A stretch of DNA of 64,000 nucleotides from Paenibacillus sp. PAMC 26794 (GCF_000316035.1 NZ_ANHX01000076.1:1-64000); one strand, 5' to 3'. Positions 1-12,133 are shown, counted from the stretch's first letter. The notes: generated by a model from the letters alone, not told the origin. Made by a program: numbers and translations.

Positions 1-230
1 TCAGCAACTTTTATATCTTACCACATCCGAACCAACTTTGCAAGCTCTTTTTTTAAGTTTCTTTCGAAGCTTATTTCATTTGCTTGCCGCACCGTGTGAA
101 CCGTGTTTTCTTGGCCGGACTTAGAATATATCATGTACAGATTTACATTGCAAGTCTTTTTTTTATTAATTATAAATCTTTCTATAATCTTCGTAGTATA
201 TCTACATTCCCACCACATTTATCTCACTTA

Positions 231-258
231 AAAGGCCTCTCTATAAAAGAAAGGCCCT
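231..258 (-). terminator. Terminator of the HD-GYP gene
   Basis: On the minus strand an imperfect 9-bp stem (GGCCTTTCT against AGAGAGGCC) is followed by TTTT. It lies about 30 bp past the HD-GYP stop codon. The remaining 230 bases to the left edge hold no ORF that looks real, only AT-rich sequence. Confidence 0.6.
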
Positions 259-285
259 CTCATCAAGTTACTTTAATATCTATTG

Positions 286-1404
286 TTATCCGATAACCTC
301 TTGGATGTGAAGCTGCCGTTGCTGCATCAGGTTAATGATGGTTCCTTCTACTGACACCATAGGCCGTGTAGGATGATCTCGATCAGAGAATACGATCTCT
401 CCAATTTGGTTATTGCTGAGTTTTACTCGAATGCCATTATGAATCTGAGTCGACCGTTGAACAAATACACTTACGATTGCAGGATCCAATTTCCCAAATG
501 CCTCACTTTGGATCTGTTCTAGGACTAGGTATGGTGATTGTGCCTTGCGGTAGATCTTCTCCAGCGTCATGGCGTGGAAAATATCAGCGATAGCTACAAT
601 CTTGGCATAAATATGAATCTGCGTCCCACTAAGCTGCAACGGGTAGCCTGATCCATCCACTTTTTCATGATGCTGCAAAGCTGCAAGTCTGGCTCCCTCA
701 TTAATGGACTTTGCCTGTTTAAGGATCTGATAACCATACTTCGTATGCTGACGAATCTCTTCCTGCTCTGTAGCCGTCAACGTGGATGGTTTATGGAGAA
801 TCTGCGGATCTACCTTGTTGTTACCAATATCATGGAACAAACCTGCAAAAGCAACTTGCATCCAATCCTTGGAGGGGAGATCGATCCATTGAGCCAGTTG
901 ATAGGATGTGATCGCGCTCAGTACGGCATGGTGATATACATAATCATGTTCTTGCATTACTCGTGGACTGAAGGTAAGCACATTATATTGTTTGAGATGT
1001 GCAAACACAGCCTCCAACTGTGTACGTAACTCATAGACCGGTAATTCAGCCGCCAAAGAGGACAGGAAAGCATTTTTCGTTAGTCCGACCATCTTCTCAT
1101 ACTCATCCTGCAAAGACGTTACTACAGGAGTTGTGGTGACGTTCCCTGTCTTCCCTGCCCGTTCACCATTGTTGTCATTGGCAGAACTTCCTGCGGACAC
1201 AGATGCACCTTTGGTTCCTGTACTACTCGACGCCATTCTTTCTTGTTCAATATCTACCTGTTGAATCATAAAGGCTCTGAGCACTTCCATATCCTTGGGT
1301 AAAATGACTTTTCCCTTCTGAAGCAGAACGTTGCCGCGAAGTGTTTGCACATCACTCCCAAGTTTGAGTCCTGGTTTGACTTTTGACAGGGTGATTAATC
1401 CCAT
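286..1404 (-). CDS. HD-GYP domain phosphodiesterase
   Basis: Probable cytoplasmic cyclic-di-GMP phosphodiesterase of the HD-GYP family. The C-terminal half carries the HD pair (FHDIGNNKVD) and the GYP-type motif HHEKVDGSGYP, followed by IVAIADIFHAMT, the usual order for the family. The N-terminal ~90 residues are not a receiver or PAS domain I recognise and contain a Ser/Thr/Gly/Asn-rich linker. An in-frame GTG lies five codons upstream, but GAGGGG is placed 6 nt before the ATG at 1404, so that start is preferred. It lies downstream of gyrA in the same direction, but a strong terminator separates them, so it is probably its own unit. The family assignment is secure. The actual substrate is inferred. 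Confidence 0.85.
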   Translation of the reverse strand: MGLITLSKVKPGLKLGSDVQTLRGNVLLQKGKVILPKDMEVLRAFMIQQVDIEQERMASSSTGTKGASVSAGSSANDNNGERAGKTGNVTTTPVVTSLQDEYEKMVGLTKNAFLSSLAAELPVYELRTQLEAVFAHLKQYNVLTFSPRVMQEHDYVYHHAVLSAITSYQLAQWIDLPSKDWMQVAFAGLFHDIGNNKVDPQILHKPSTLTATEQEEIRQHTKYGYQILKQAKSINEGARLAALQHHEKVDGSGYPLQLSGTQIHIYAKIVAIADIFHAMTLEKIYRKAQSPYLVLEQIQSEAFGKLDPAIVSVFVQRSTQIHNGIRVKLSNNQIGEIVFSDRDHPTRPMVSVEGTIINLMQQRQLHIQEVIG

Positions 1405-1557
1405 GTGTATTCCCCTCACTCATCGTTCTTCTATGTTAATACAAACAAGACCATAGTCCCGGTTTTTCATGATATTTCCCATTATATTATTCAGGAATCA
1501 GGCTGTACATCCCAGATTCGGAAGAATAAAAAGAAGAGATTCCTTTATACAAACAAA

Positions 1558-1578
1558 AGGGCTCCCCGTGGGAGCCCT
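1558..1578 (-). terminator. gyrA terminator
   Basis: A GC-rich hairpin (GGGCTCCC against GGGAGCCC, short loop) followed by TTTTG on the minus strand, about 50 bp after the gyrA stop codon. Confidence 0.85.
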
Positions 1579-1628
1579 CGCAATCTTCTTCCAATCTCAA
1601 AGAGATCAGTCTTTATAAAATTCTATTC

Positions 1629-4193
1629 TTATGCTTCCGAACCGGAATCGTCGTCCTCAACTTCAGCATCAGCGTCCGCGTCAGAAACGGTGCCTTCTTC
1701 CAGGCTTAGTGCAGGAGCTTGGGTTTCCCCGCCTTCCAAGCCTTCAAGTGACTCATCGTCTGGTTCTTCTTCATTTTTGTCAATTCGGCTGACTGTAGCT
1801 ACCGAATCCTCGTCACGAATATGAATCAGCTTCACACCCTGCGTGTATCGACCCATAGTGGATATGCCTTCCATGCTCATCCGGATCAACGTACCGCTAG
1901 ACGTGATAATCATCAGATCCTCTTCGGTTTTAACCATTTTGAGGCTGACTACTGAGCCGTTCTTCTCTGTGACATTAATAGTCTTGATCCCTTTACCGCC
2001 ACGAGTCTGCATCCGATAATCACTGACAGGTGTACGTTTACCGTAACCTTTGGCTGTAACGATCAGAACATCAAGCTCTTTATCAACTACATCCATGCCG
2101 ATAACAGCATCCTGTTCATCCAATGTAATCCCCTTAACTCCGGTTGCACTACGTCCCATGGAACGTACGTTACCTTCCGAGAATCGAATAGACATTCCGT
2201 GAGCTGTACCCATGATGATCTCTTGCAATCCATCGGTCAGCTTAACATCGATCAGAACGTCATCATCACGTAAGGAAATACCGATCAAGCCACCTTTACG
2301 AATATTGGTGTAATCCTCAAGTGGCGTCTTCTTCACAACCCCTTGGCGGGTAGCAAAGAACAAGTATCTGTCACTTTCGAATTCCTGAACCGGAATTACG
2401 GCATTGACCGATTCGCCCTGCTCGATCTGGATCAGGTTGATAATCGGCGTTCCCCGTGCGGTACGTCCAAGCTCTGGAATCTCGTAAGCTTTGAGACGGT
2501 ACACTTTACCTTTGTCGGTGAAGAACATGAGGTAGTTGTGAGAGTTGGTCACAAACAGATGCTCGACAAAGTCGGTATCTTTCGTATCCATTCCCACAAC
2601 CCCACGTCCACCGCGTTTCTGGCTACGATATGTGGATACTGGCAGACGTTTCACGTAGCCTGTATGGGTAATCGTGATGATAACCTCTTCACGCGGAATC
2701 AGATCCTCATCCAGAATGCTTTCTTCACCTACAGTGATCTCTGTACGGCGATCATCGCTAAAGCGATCGCGAATCTCTTGCAGCTCCGTACTGATTATCT
2801 CAAGCACCAGATGCTCATTGCCCAGAATTTCACGATACTCCTTGATTTTAACCATCAGTTCGTTATATTCATTCTCAATACGTTCCCGTTCCAGACCTGT
2901 AAGGCGTTGCAAACGCATATCGAGAATGGCTTGAGCTTGATCATGACTGAGTGAAAAACGCTCAATCAACCCTTCTCTGGCTGCATCTGCATTGCTGGAT
3001 GAACGAATTAATTTAATAATTTCGTCGATATGATCCAGCGCAATACGTAAGCCTTCCAGAATGTGTGCACGAGCTTCAGCCTTCTTCAGATCAAACTGCG
3101 TACGTCTGCGAATAACCTCAATCTGATGCTGCAGGTAGTGATACAACACTTCACGCAAGTTCAGAATTTTAGGTTCTTTATTAACAATCGCAAGCATGTT
3201 AATCCCAAAAGTGGATTGCATCGATGTATGCTTGTACAGGTTGTTCAGAACAACCCCCGGATTCACGTCTCTGCGGAGCTCAATCACGACCCGCATACCG
3301 TTACGGTCAGACTCATCACGAAGGTCTGTAATACCATCAATTTTTTTATCACGTACCAACTCAGCAATTTTCTCAACGAGTCTCGCCTTGTTCACCTGAT
3401 ATGGGAGTTCCGTAACGATAATACGGGCCTTGTTATTATTTTCTTCGATATTGGTTTTGGCCCGCATTGTTACAGATCCGCGTCCGGTCTGATACGCCTG
3501 GCGAATGCCTGAACGTCCCAAAATATAACCGGAAGTAGGGAAATCTGGCCCTTGAATGTAATCCATTAATTCCATGGATGTGATCTCGGGATTCTGAATC
3601 ATCGCCTGTACGCCGTCAATGACCTCTCCCAGATTATGAGGAGGTATATTGGTTGCCATACCTACCGCGATCCCGCCGACACCATTCACAAGCAAGTTGG
3701 GGAAACGAGCTGGCAGAACGATTGGTTCGTGTTCTTCACCATCATAGTTCGGCTGGAAGTCAATCGTATCCTTGTTGATATCTCTGAGCATTTCCATTGC
3801 AATCTTGGACAGACGAGCCTCGGTATAACGCATAGCTGCTGCCATATCACCATCGACCGATCCAAAGTTACCATGCCCATCTATATGCATGTAGCGCAGG
3901 GAGAAATCCTGTGCCATCCGTACCATCGTTTCGTATACGGCAGAGTCACCATGCGGGTGATACTTACCGATAACTTCGCCGACGATTCTGGCTGATTTTT
4001 TATGTGGTTTATCGGGTGTCATGCCGAGCTCTGACATCGCGTAAAGAATACGCCGGTGAACCGGCTTCAATCCATCACGCACGTCAGGTAAGGCACGGCT
4101 AACGATGATGCTCATCGCATAATCCATAAACGATTCACGCATCTCGACGCCTATATCCCGATCTGTAATCTGAGAGTTCATTTCTTCCGCCAT
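1629..4193 (-). CDS. gyrA: DNA gyrase subunit A
   Basis: Breakage-reunion subunit of DNA gyrase. With GyrB it introduces negative supercoils using ATP. It has 854 residues. The N-terminal topoisomerase IV/gyrase A core carries the active tyrosine in [13 protein letters not shown]. The quinolone-determining region reads [10 protein letters not shown], that is the unmutated Ser and Glu. The C-terminal beta-pinwheel has several GyrA repeats including the gyrase-specific QKRGGRG box. The last ~50 residues form an acidic, low-complexity tail (runs of E and D, alternating [12 protein letters not shown]), longer than in many homologues. AAGGAGGT precedes the ATG at 4193. The gene is separated from gyrB by a plus-strand YheC/D gene, whereas in Bacillus the two are adjacent. 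Confidence 0.98.
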   Translation of the reverse strand: MAEEMNSQITDRDIGVEMRESFMDYAMSIIVSRALPDVRDGLKPVHRRILYAMSELGMTPDKPHKKSARIVGEVIGKYHPHGDSAVYETMVRMAQDFSLRYMHIDGHGNFGSVDGDMAAAMRYTEARLSKIAMEMLRDINKDTIDFQPNYDGEEHEPIVLPARFPNLLVNGVGGIAVGMATNIPPHNLGEVIDGVQAMIQNPEITSMELMDYIQGPDFPTSGYILGRSGIRQAYQTGRGSVTMRAKTNIEENNNKARIIVTELPYQVNKARLVEKIAELVRDKKIDGITDLRDESDRNGMRVVIELRRDVNPGVVLNNLYKHTSMQSTFGINMLAIVNKEPKILNLREVLYHYLQHQIEVIRRRTQFDLKKAEARAHILEGLRIALDHIDEIIKLIRSSSNADAAREGLIERFSLSHDQAQAILDMRLQRLTGLERERIENEYNELMVKIKEYREILGNEHLVLEIISTELQEIRDRFSDDRRTEITVGEESILDEDLIPREEVIITITHTGYVKRLPVSTYRSQKRGGRGVVGMDTKDTDFVEHLFVTNSHNYLMFFTDKGKVYRLKAYEIPELGRTARGTPIINLIQIEQGESVNAVIPVQEFESDRYLFFATRQGVVKKTPLEDYTNIRKGGLIGISLRDDDVLIDVKLTDGLQEIIMGTAHGMSIRFSEGNVRSMGRSATGVKGITLDEQDAVIGMDVVDKELDVLIVTAKGYGKRTPVSDYRMQTRGGKGIKTINVTEKNGSVVSLKMVKTEEDLMIITSSGTLIRMSMEGISTMGRYTQGVKLIHIRDEDSVATVSRIDKNEEEPDDESLEGLEGGETQAPALSLEEGTVSDADADAEVEDDDSGSEA

Positions 4194-4619
4194 GCTGGAC
4201 CTCCTTCTTGTCCTTCAACAAACGTTCCATTCCGTCATGCAAAAAAGTTGATTATATGTGAAAAGCCTAACAAGGCTAAAACCGCGCAAGAACGCTACTC
4301 TTTATTATATTACTTTCACAAAAGTTACACAATTAAACGTCCGCTGGGCAATAGCCTTTCTTCCGGGAACTTCTGCGTGTCTGGGGATACGCCCTGCCTT
4401 CCTCCCCAATTGCACATACAATGCTAGAAAAAAGGCATATGTACTGTGCCTACCGAGGCTAAAGCCATTCCCGTCCTACGATCAAACTGCAAATTGTGCA
4501 GCTCATCGCACAAAACGCCATATTTCTCTATTATACCACTGAAATCGTCTCTTGTCCTTTGATTTCTCCGTGTCTTTCCCTCTTTAGAACTGAACAAAAC
4601 ATGAAAGGACTGATGAATC
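4194..4619. other. Divergent intergenic region, gyrA / YheC
   Basis: These 426 bp separate divergent genes and must hold the gyrA and YheC/D promoters. A small hairpin (AGCC TAACAA GGCT, 4263-4276) lies near gyrA. I found no convincing coding sequence or regulatory motif beyond that. Confidence 0.5.
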
Positions 4620-5567
4620 TTGGGTATCCAACGCGTCTCCAGCAAATGGGCCAAAACAGCTGTGTTACAACGCAGTCGCATTGTGAATGAATATATCCCA
4701 GTGACCCGAAAATATAGCCGTCAAACTTTGGAACGAATGACTGAATTATTTGAGTCAAACTATATCAAACCGGACCGTGGTACTTACGGTAATGGCGTTA
4801 TGCGGGTGAAAACAACCCGTTTATACGAACCTATTGTTAATTCCGAAGATTCCACCACAGATGCAGAGGTTTCGGAAGAAACCAATGATCGGAACCTGGC
4901 TGATGAACCCGAAGCAAGTGCTGTTACCTCCAGAGCTACCTATCTCACAACAACATATCAACTCCAATACGGTACAGAGGAGAGATCATTTCATTCCCTG
5001 GACGAACTCGAACGAGCACTGAATGATCGCATTCAGGAACGTGATTATATCATTCAACAGGGAATCTCGCTGATGAAGCATGGAGATTTGCCTTTTGACT
5101 TGCGTGTGTTAACTCAGAAGAATCTGCAACACAACTGGGAAACAACAGGTATTCTGGGACGTGTTGCTGCGCCAGGCAAAATCATCACCAACATTCATGG
5201 CGGTGGGCGATTGGCCACGTTTGAAGAACTCGTACTCCCCCATCTTCACCAGGATGGCTTCAAAAAACTTCGCACTGAGCTTTACCGCTTAGGTGTTCAT
5301 ACCGCTGTGCAATTGCAAACATCATTTCCAAGACTCAAAGAGATTGGTATAGATATTGCGCTAGACGAAGCAGGGCGTCCCTGGATTCTTGAAGTCAACA
5401 CACTGCCAGGCATTTACGCCTTTGGCTTATTACCGGACAAGGAGACGTACCGGAAGATCAAACGCTATGCAATTGCGTACGGTCGTTTGCCCTCCAAAAA
5501 GAGTAAGAGTTCTCGTCCATCCCCCAAAGCACAGGCCTCGTCTACCAAAAAACGTGTACGTCGATAA
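4620..5567 (+). CDS. YheC/YheD family ATP-grasp (spore-coat associated)
   Basis: A 315-residue protein of the YheC/YheD family, ATP-grasp-fold proteins linked to the endospore coat in Bacillus. Visible family signatures are KPDRGTYGNGVMRV (nucleotide/phosphate-binding region, about residues 44-57) and a C-terminal metal-binding segment DIALDEAGRPWILEVNTLPG (about residues 241-260). The last ~25 residues are a Lys/Arg/Ser-rich basic tail. The start is TTG at 4620, the first codon in frame with a Shine-Dalgarno (AAAGGA, 10 nt upstream). The ATG at 4601 is in another frame. It lies head-on to the flanking gyrase genes, so it is probably a separately controlled, sporulation-linked gene. The substrate of the ATP-grasp domain is unknown. 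Confidence 0.8.
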   Translation: MGIQRVSSKWAKTAVLQRSRIVNEYIPVTRKYSRQTLERMTELFESNYIKPDRGTYGNGVMRVKTTRLYEPIVNSEDSTTDAEVSEETNDRNLADEPEASAVTSRATYLTTTYQLQYGTEERSFHSLDELERALNDRIQERDYIIQQGISLMKHGDLPFDLRVLTQKNLQHNWETTGILGRVAAPGKIITNIHGGGRLATFEELVLPHLHQDGFKKLRTELYRLGVHTAVQLQTSFPRLKEIGIDIALDEAGRPWILEVNTLPGIYAFGLLPDKETYRKIKRYAIAYGRLPSKKSKSSRPSPKAQASSTKKRVRR

Positions 5568-5621
5568 CAAAGGGATACAAAAGTCTACTGCTTCCTATTT
5601 CGTGATTCCAATAATATAAAA

Positions 5622-5641
5622 AGGCGCCCTCGCAGGCGCCT
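5622..5641. terminator. Convergent terminator, gyrB / YheC
   Basis: AGGCGCC and GGCGCCT form a 7-bp stem in the gap between two convergent genes. A T-rich stretch (TTTTTATATT) follows it on the minus strand, so it should serve gyrB and may also stop the opposing gene. Confidence 0.8.
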
Positions 5642-5653
5642 CTTCGAATATCG

Positions 5654-7609
<1,956 letters not shown>

Positions 7610-7708
7610 CTAAGAATGTTTGCTGAAATAGGCAACGTCCTTCATTTCAGCCAGCTATCCAAATTTAAAGACAAGCAGCAAAAGAGACATCTTTTATGCC
7701 ACACAACG

Positions 7709-7957
7709 CTAGAGATCAGGAAAAATGTGAGCCCGCTTCTTCAGCGTGGCTGAGGAAATAGGCGAGTAGTACACAATGTTTTTGGTCACCACAATGGACT
7801 TGGCTTCCTCTTCGCCGATGTGTTCCACTGTTTTTTCCTGCTCGGCATGCGTGACATACTGCTTGGAGATCTTTGAGGATTTTTCAATCGATATATCAAA
7901 AATAGCGACCAATTCGGAAGAACGGATGATCTTCTCACCGCCCAGATGAATGTACAT
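7709..7957 (-). CDS. remB: Extracellular matrix regulator RemB (YaaB, DUF370)
   Basis: Small 82-residue protein matching the DUF370/RemB family in sequence (MYIHLGGEKIIRSSELVAIFD) and position (between recF and gyrB, as yaaB in Bacillus). In Bacillus subtilis RemB acts with RemA as a regulator of extracellular-matrix and osmoprotection genes. GGAGTGAGGG lies before the ATG. Its start is 13 bp after the recF stop codon, so it is likely co-transcribed with recF. Confidence 0.9.
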   Translation of the reverse strand: MYIHLGGEKIIRSSELVAIFDISIEKSSKISKQYVTHAEQEKTVEHIGEEEAKSIVVTKNIVYYSPISSATLKKRAHIFPDL

Positions 7958-7970
7958 AAGCCCTCACTCC

Positions 7971-9083
7971 TTAGCGTTCAACCTGTCCGGCATGAACGTG
8001 ATAAATACTGGCATCTTTGAGCTTGTCAACGTTCAGGCTCTCAATCCCCGTAGCCGTAATAAAGGTTTGCACCTTGCTCTGGAACGTTTCGATCAGCTGC
8101 GTCTGGCGAAAAGGGTCCAGCTCGGACAGAACATCATCCAGCAACAGAACTGGATATTCTCCGATTTCTTCATGAATCAGTTCAATTTCCGCAAGTTTAA
8201 GGGACAACGCCGTTGTGCGCTGCTGCCCCTGCGAGCCATATGTTTGTACTTCCCGATCGTTAATGAAAAAGGACAGGTCATCCCGATGCGGCCCACTAAG
8301 GGTTGTGCCTCGGCGAATCTCCTGCTCTTTCATTTGTGATAATTTTATCATAAATTGGTCCATTAAGACAGCTTCATCTTCCTCAGCGGCTTCGCTGAAG
8401 GAAGGAAGGTAGGCCAGCCGCAAGACTTCTCCGCCTCCGGTGATCCCCTGATGAATCGTTTCTGCCCACTTTTGCAGTTTCTTTATGAATTGTTTCCTTT
8501 TTTTGACGATTTTAACACCATGCTCAACCAGTTGTTCGTTCCACACCTCAAGCATGGTCTGGGCCGATGCCCCTTTTCCCCATAACTGCTTAAGTAAATT
8601 GTTTCGTTGGACGAGCACTTTTTGATATTGCTGCAGATGATACAGGTAGCCTGGTGCAACCTGTCCGATCTCCATGTCAAGAAACCGGCGGCGGACCCCC
8701 GGTGTGCCTTTTACAATCTCCAGATCCTCCGGTGCAAACATCACAACATTGAGCGCTCCGACAAAATCACTTAACTTGCGCTGCTCCAAGCCGTTAATCT
8801 TTGCTTTTTTGCCTTGTTGCGACAAAGATAGTTCAAGCTTGACCGATCCGTACTTTTTGTCGACCTCTGCTGCAAGTCTGGCACGTTCCTCACCGAAACG
8901 AATTAACTCCTTGTCACGGGATGTACGGTGGCTCTTGGTGAGTGCAAGTACAAAAATCGCCTCTGCAAGATTGGTCTTGCCTTGGGCATTTTGCCCGATC
9001 AACAAGTTTACGGGACCAAAAGAATCCAGTCTCAGATGTTCATAATTGCGGAAATTCTGCAGATCAATGCTGTTCACAAACAC
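7971..9083 (-). CDS. recF: DNA replication/repair protein RecF
   Basis: SMC-like ATPase that helps load RecA at gaps (RecFOR pathway). It has 370 residues, the normal length. Walker A is LIGQNAQGKTNLAEAI (about residues 28-43). The signature-type motif is GSQGQQRTTALSLKLAE and Walker B is PVLLLDDVLSELD. It starts with GTG at 9083, with GGGAGGT 6 nt upstream. Its place in the dnaA-dnaN-rlbA-recF-remB-gyrB string is classical. Confidence 0.97.
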   Translation of the reverse strand: MFVNSIDLQNFRNYEHLRLDSFGPVNLLIGQNAQGKTNLAEAIFVLALTKSHRTSRDKELIRFGEERARLAAEVDKKYGSVKLELSLSQQGKKAKINGLEQRKLSDFVGALNVVMFAPEDLEIVKGTPGVRRRFLDMEIGQVAPGYLYHLQQYQKVLVQRNNLLKQLWGKGASAQTMLEVWNEQLVEHGVKIVKKRKQFIKKLQKWAETIHQGITGGGEVLRLAYLPSFSEAAEEDEAVLMDQFMIKLSQMKEQEIRRGTTLSGPHRDDLSFFINDREVQTYGSQGQQRTTALSLKLAEIELIHEEIGEYPVLLLDDVLSELDPFRQTQLIETFQSKVQTFITATGIESLNVDKLKDASIYHVHAGQVER

Positions 9084-9140
9084 GCGGTAACCTCCCTTTT
9101 ATCCCGTCCGTCAGGAGGCAGCAGGATCGAACTGGTCTTC

Positions 9141-9356
9141 TTATTCTGCAGCAACTTCGTATGTGCCTTCTCCGTCCACTTCAACGATATCCCCAGGGTA
9201 TAACTTACGTCCCCGGCGTTCCTCAGGCTCTTTATTCACACGTACAAGACCTTCCTGAAGCAGAGCTTTGGCCATACCTCCAGTTGGGATGCAATCAGCC
9301 AATTTCAAAAATTGATCAAGCTTAATATATTCCGTACGAATCGTAACTTGGTTCAC
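9141..9356 (-). CDS. rlbA: S4-domain protein RlbA/YaaA
   Basis: A 71-residue S4-like RNA-binding protein, called YaaA or RlbA in Bacillus, always found between dnaN and recF. The S4 fold is visible in IKLDQFLKLADCIPTGGMAKALLQEGLVRVNKEPEERRGRKL, ending in a short beta strand (GDIVEVDGEGTYEV). The start is GTG at 9356 with AAAGGAAG upstream. Only 16 bp separate it from the dnaN stop codon, so it is translated from the dnaN transcript. A role in ribosome assembly is suggested for the family; nothing more specific can be read here. Confidence 0.9.
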   Translation of the reverse strand: MNQVTIRTEYIKLDQFLKLADCIPTGGMAKALLQEGLVRVNKEPEERRGRKLYPGDIVEVDGEGTYEVAAE

Positions 9357-9372
9357 TGTGATCTTCCTTTCG

Positions 9373-10515
9373 TTAGTTGGTCGTCCGATATGGCAATATC
9401 ACGTAAAGGCTGTGACTGTCATCCAGCGGTTTCAAGATAATTGGACTCATGACTCCTGTAAAAGCGATCATCAGCTGCTCACTTTCAACAACTTTCAGCA
9501 CATCCAGCATGTATTTGGAGTTGAACGAGATTTTTAACGGATCTCCTGTAAACTCGGCAGGTTCGATTTCTTCTCTTACTTTACCTAGCTCGGAAGAGCT
9601 TGAAGAAATTTCAACGGATCCTGAATCCATCGTCTGCATACGCACGATGTTTGTTTTCTCTTCACGCGACAGCAAATAAGCCCGGTCAATGGATTCGCTT
9701 AATTTTTTTGTATCTAAAACAAGTTCTGTTTTGTATGACGTTGGAATAATTCTAGAAGTATCCGGATATGTTCCGTCCAAAATACGGGAGTAGAACAATA
9801 CACGGTCGATTTTGAACAGGACCTGATTATCTGCAACAACGATATCGACAAGGGTATTTTGATCCGGAACGATTTTGCTGAGCTCGTTCAGCGTTTTACC
9901 GGAAATGACCACGTTGTTGAAGCGGATACCTTCTGCATTATCCAGCATTGCTGATCGAGTAGCAAGACGGTGACGGTCTGTTGCCACAAATTTCAATTCG
10001 TTGTCACCCAAACTCCAGAGTACACCTGTCAGGATTGGAGTAGTCTCATGTGTGGAAATCGAGAAGACGGTTTGTTTGATCATATTTTTCAGCAAATCTC
10101 CTGGAATGGAGACCGTTTGGTTTTCTTCGATGCTTGGCAGTACCGGGAATTCTTCCGGATCAAGACCTACCAGTTGAATCTCGGTAGCACCTGCGGAGAT
10201 AAAGGTGTTGAAGTTCTCTTTGACTTCCATGTGCACTTCCTGTGATGGCAGCTTCTTAATGATCTCCACAAAAAACTTGGCTGGCAAAACTACACTGCCG
10301 GGTTGATCTACCTGAACTACGCTTTTATCTCCATCTTCAAGCGGGATGAAGGATTGAATGGATATATCGGTGTCACTTGCTGTCAACGTTACACCTTGAT
10401 GATTCACGTCGAATTTGATACCGCTCAGAATCGGAATCGTTGTACGGCTCGAGATCGCTTTGGATACTTGCTGTATGGAATCGTTTAAGTAGTTTTTCAT
10501 TATGCTGATTTTCAT
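9373..10515 (-). CDS. dnaN: DNA polymerase III sliding clamp (beta)
   Basis: Beta sliding clamp, the processivity factor of the replicative polymerase. It has 380 residues and three similar clamp domains of about 125 residues each. The N-terminus is MKISIMKNYLNDSIQQVSKAISSRTTIPILSGI and the C-terminus YVILPYRTTN, both typical. AGGAGTG precedes the ATG at 10515. It lies 220 bp after dnaA, and the duplex-unwinding part of oriC occupies that gap. Confidence 0.98.
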   Translation of the reverse strand: MKISIMKNYLNDSIQQVSKAISSRTTIPILSGIKFDVNHQGVTLTASDTDISIQSFIPLEDGDKSVVQVDQPGSVVLPAKFFVEIIKKLPSQEVHMEVKENFNTFISAGATEIQLVGLDPEEFPVLPSIEENQTVSIPGDLLKNMIKQTVFSISTHETTPILTGVLWSLGDNELKFVATDRHRLATRSAMLDNAEGIRFNNVVISGKTLNELSKIVPDQNTLVDIVVADNQVLFKIDRVLFYSRILDGTYPDTSRIIPTSYKTELVLDTKKLSESIDRAYLLSREEKTNIVRMQTMDSGSVEISSSSSELGKVREEIEPAEFTGDPLKISFNSKYMLDVLKVVESEQLMIAFTGVMSPIILKPLDDSHSLYVILPYRTTN

Positions 10516-10628
10516 GGTTTCACTCCTAGCTGATTTTTTGGGTGTTGGGGTGTTAAAAGGCGTTTTTCGAAGGCCGAAGGCTAAGCTCCGAAATGGCTAT
10601 TTTGGAGATGATATCTTTAAGATCTTTT

Positions 10629-10667
10629 TAGTAATAATAGTAATAGGGGCACTGAATATGTGGATAA
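10629..10667 (-). other. oriC unwinding element: DnaA box plus DnaA-trios
   Basis: Read from dnaA towards dnaN, the minus strand shows a perfect DnaA box TTATCCACA (10659-10667), a 12-bp GC-richer spacer, then six consecutive three-base steps CTA TTA CTA TTA TTA CTA (10646-10629) and an AT-rich run. This is the layout of the basal unwinding system known from Bacillus subtilis (DnaA box, GC cluster, DnaA-trios of the 3'-(G/A)AT-5' type), and it is in the same dnaA-dnaN gap. It marks the likely first melted site. Confidence 0.8.
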
Positions 10668-10686
10668 GTGGGTATAAACCCGTACA

Positions 10687-10729
10687 CCCAAGCCTATCCA
10701 CATGTGTATACGTTGTGCATAGGCTTGGG
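10687..10729. repeat. Palindrome of two DnaA-box-like sequences after dnaA
   Basis: An 11-bp perfect inverted repeat (CCCAAGCCTAT against ATAGGCTTGGG) extends to 16 bp with one mismatch. It therefore contains two facing near-DnaA boxes, CTATCCACA (10694-10702) and CTATGCACA on the other strand (10714-10722), each one base off TTATNCACA. It begins 7 bp past the dnaA stop codon. It could be a DnaA-binding site, a transcript hairpin for dnaA, or both. Confidence 0.6.
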
Positions 10730-10735
10730 ACTTGT

Positions 10736-12082
10736 TCAGGTTGGATTCTTTATTTTTTCGGTTAAGTTGTTGATAACTTTATAGAGATCCTGATCGATTT
10801 TAATCGCTTGGGATATTTTTTCGTGCGCATGTATGACAGTGGTGTGATCTCGTCCTCCGAATGCTTCTCCGATTTTGGGCAGAGAAAAGTCTGTCAGTTC
10901 ACGAGAGAGATACATGGCAATCTGTCTTGGGAAGGCAACTGCCTTGGTCCGTTTCCGTGCTTTGAAATCTTCAAGCTTAAGGCTATAATACTCGCCGACC
11001 TTTTGTTGGATGTCATGAATAGTGATCATTTTGGGACGACTGGAAGGAATGATGTCCTTCAGTGCTTCAGCTGCCAGATGAGTGGTTACATCTTGATTAG
11101 TCAGCGAAGAATAAGCAACGACCCGAATCAGGGCACCTTCCAGTTCACGTATGTTGGTGTCAATCTGGTTGGCAATGTACATCATCGCTTCATTCGGAAT
11201 ATCCAGGTTCTCCGCACGTGCCTTTTTACGCAAAATAGCGATCCGTGTCTCCAAATCTGGAGGCTGGATATCCGTAATTAACCCCCATTCAAAGCGAGAA
11301 CGAAGTCGTTCTTCCAGTGTCGGAATTTCCTTCGGTGGTCTGTCGCTGGAGATGATAATCTGTTTCCGTTCCTCATGCAGCGCATTAAACGTATGGAAAA
11401 ATTCCTCTTGTGTCGATTCTTTTCCCGCCAAGAACTGAATATCATCAATGAGCAGAATGTCGACGCTCCGGTATTTGTTACGGAAGCTTTCCCCGCGGTT
11501 GTCACGGATCGAGTTAATGAATTCGTTTGTGAATTTCTCAGACGACAAATAAACGACTTTGCTGCCCGGATCATGCTCCAGAACATAATGTCCGATCGCA
11601 TGCATCAAGTGAGTTTTACCGAGTCCTACTCCTCCATACAGAAAGAGAGGATTGTAAGCTTTGGCGGGCGCTTCAGCGACCGCCAGCGATGCGGCATGGG
11701 CAAAACGGTTGCCCGGCCCGATGACAAATGTATCGAACGTATATTTCGGATTCAACATGCTAAGCACCGCTTCTTCCTTTACAACAGTCGGCGTTGGCGC
11801 CGGCTGTTGTGGGTCCGGTTCAGCAGGTTTGTTCTCTTCGATGACAAATTTCACATCGACTTGTTTGCCAAGCAGCTCGTATACCGTCGAGCCAACCAAT
11901 TTGGTGTAACGGCTCTCCAGCCATTCGACGGCAAACGTGGTTGGAGCGGAAATGACGATTGAACGGTCATTCAGCTTGGTTGCTTTGGTTGCTTTGAACC
12001 AGGTGTCAAAGCTGGGTTTGCTGAGTTTGTTTTGTATAATTGATAAAATTTGCTGCCATAAATCAGAAGTATGGCTGTCCAC
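10736..12082 (-). CDS. dnaA: Chromosomal replication initiator DnaA
   Basis: Initiator ATPase that binds DnaA boxes and opens oriC. It has 448 residues. Domain I is at the N-terminus ([28 protein letters not shown]), followed by a Pro/Glu-rich domain II ([14 protein letters not shown]). The AAA+ domain carries Walker [16 protein letters not shown] and Walker [15 protein letters not shown], and domain IV has the DNA-binding signature [15 protein letters not shown]. The start is GTG at 12082 (VDSHTSD). AAGGAGT is centred 8 nt upstream. DnaA boxes in the leader imply autoregulation, as in other Firmicutes. It is followed by the unwinding element and dnaN. Confidence 0.98.
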   Translation of the reverse strand: MDSHTSDLWQQILSIIQNKLSKPSFDTWFKATKATKLNDRSIVISAPTTFAVEWLESRYTKLVGSTVYELLGKQVDVKFVIEENKPAEPDPQQPAPTPTVVKEEAVLSMLNPKYTFDTFVIGPGNRFAHAASLAVAEAPAKAYNPLFLYGGVGLGKTHLMHAIGHYVLEHDPGSKVVYLSSEKFTNEFINSIRDNRGESFRNKYRSVDILLIDDIQFLAGKESTQEEFFHTFNALHEERKQIIISSDRPPKEIPTLEERLRSRFEWGLITDIQPPDLETRIAILRKKARAENLDIPNEAMMYIANQIDTNIRELEGALIRVVAYSSLTNQDVTTHLAAEALKDIIPSSRPKMITIHDIQQKVGEYYSLKLEDFKARKRTKAVAFPRQIAMYLSRELTDFSLPKIGEAFGGRDHTTVIHAHEKISQAIKIDQDLYKVINNLTEKIKNPT

Positions 12083-12133
12083 AGACTGTCACTCCTTTTA
12101 CATGTTCCAAGTGTGGCTTAAGCCATGATGCAG

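Noticed and set aside
1405-1824. Open frame antisense to the gyrA 3' end
   Set aside because: Serine-rich product is the mirror of the acidic gyrA tail. There is no start signal and it would read through the gyrA terminator hairpin.
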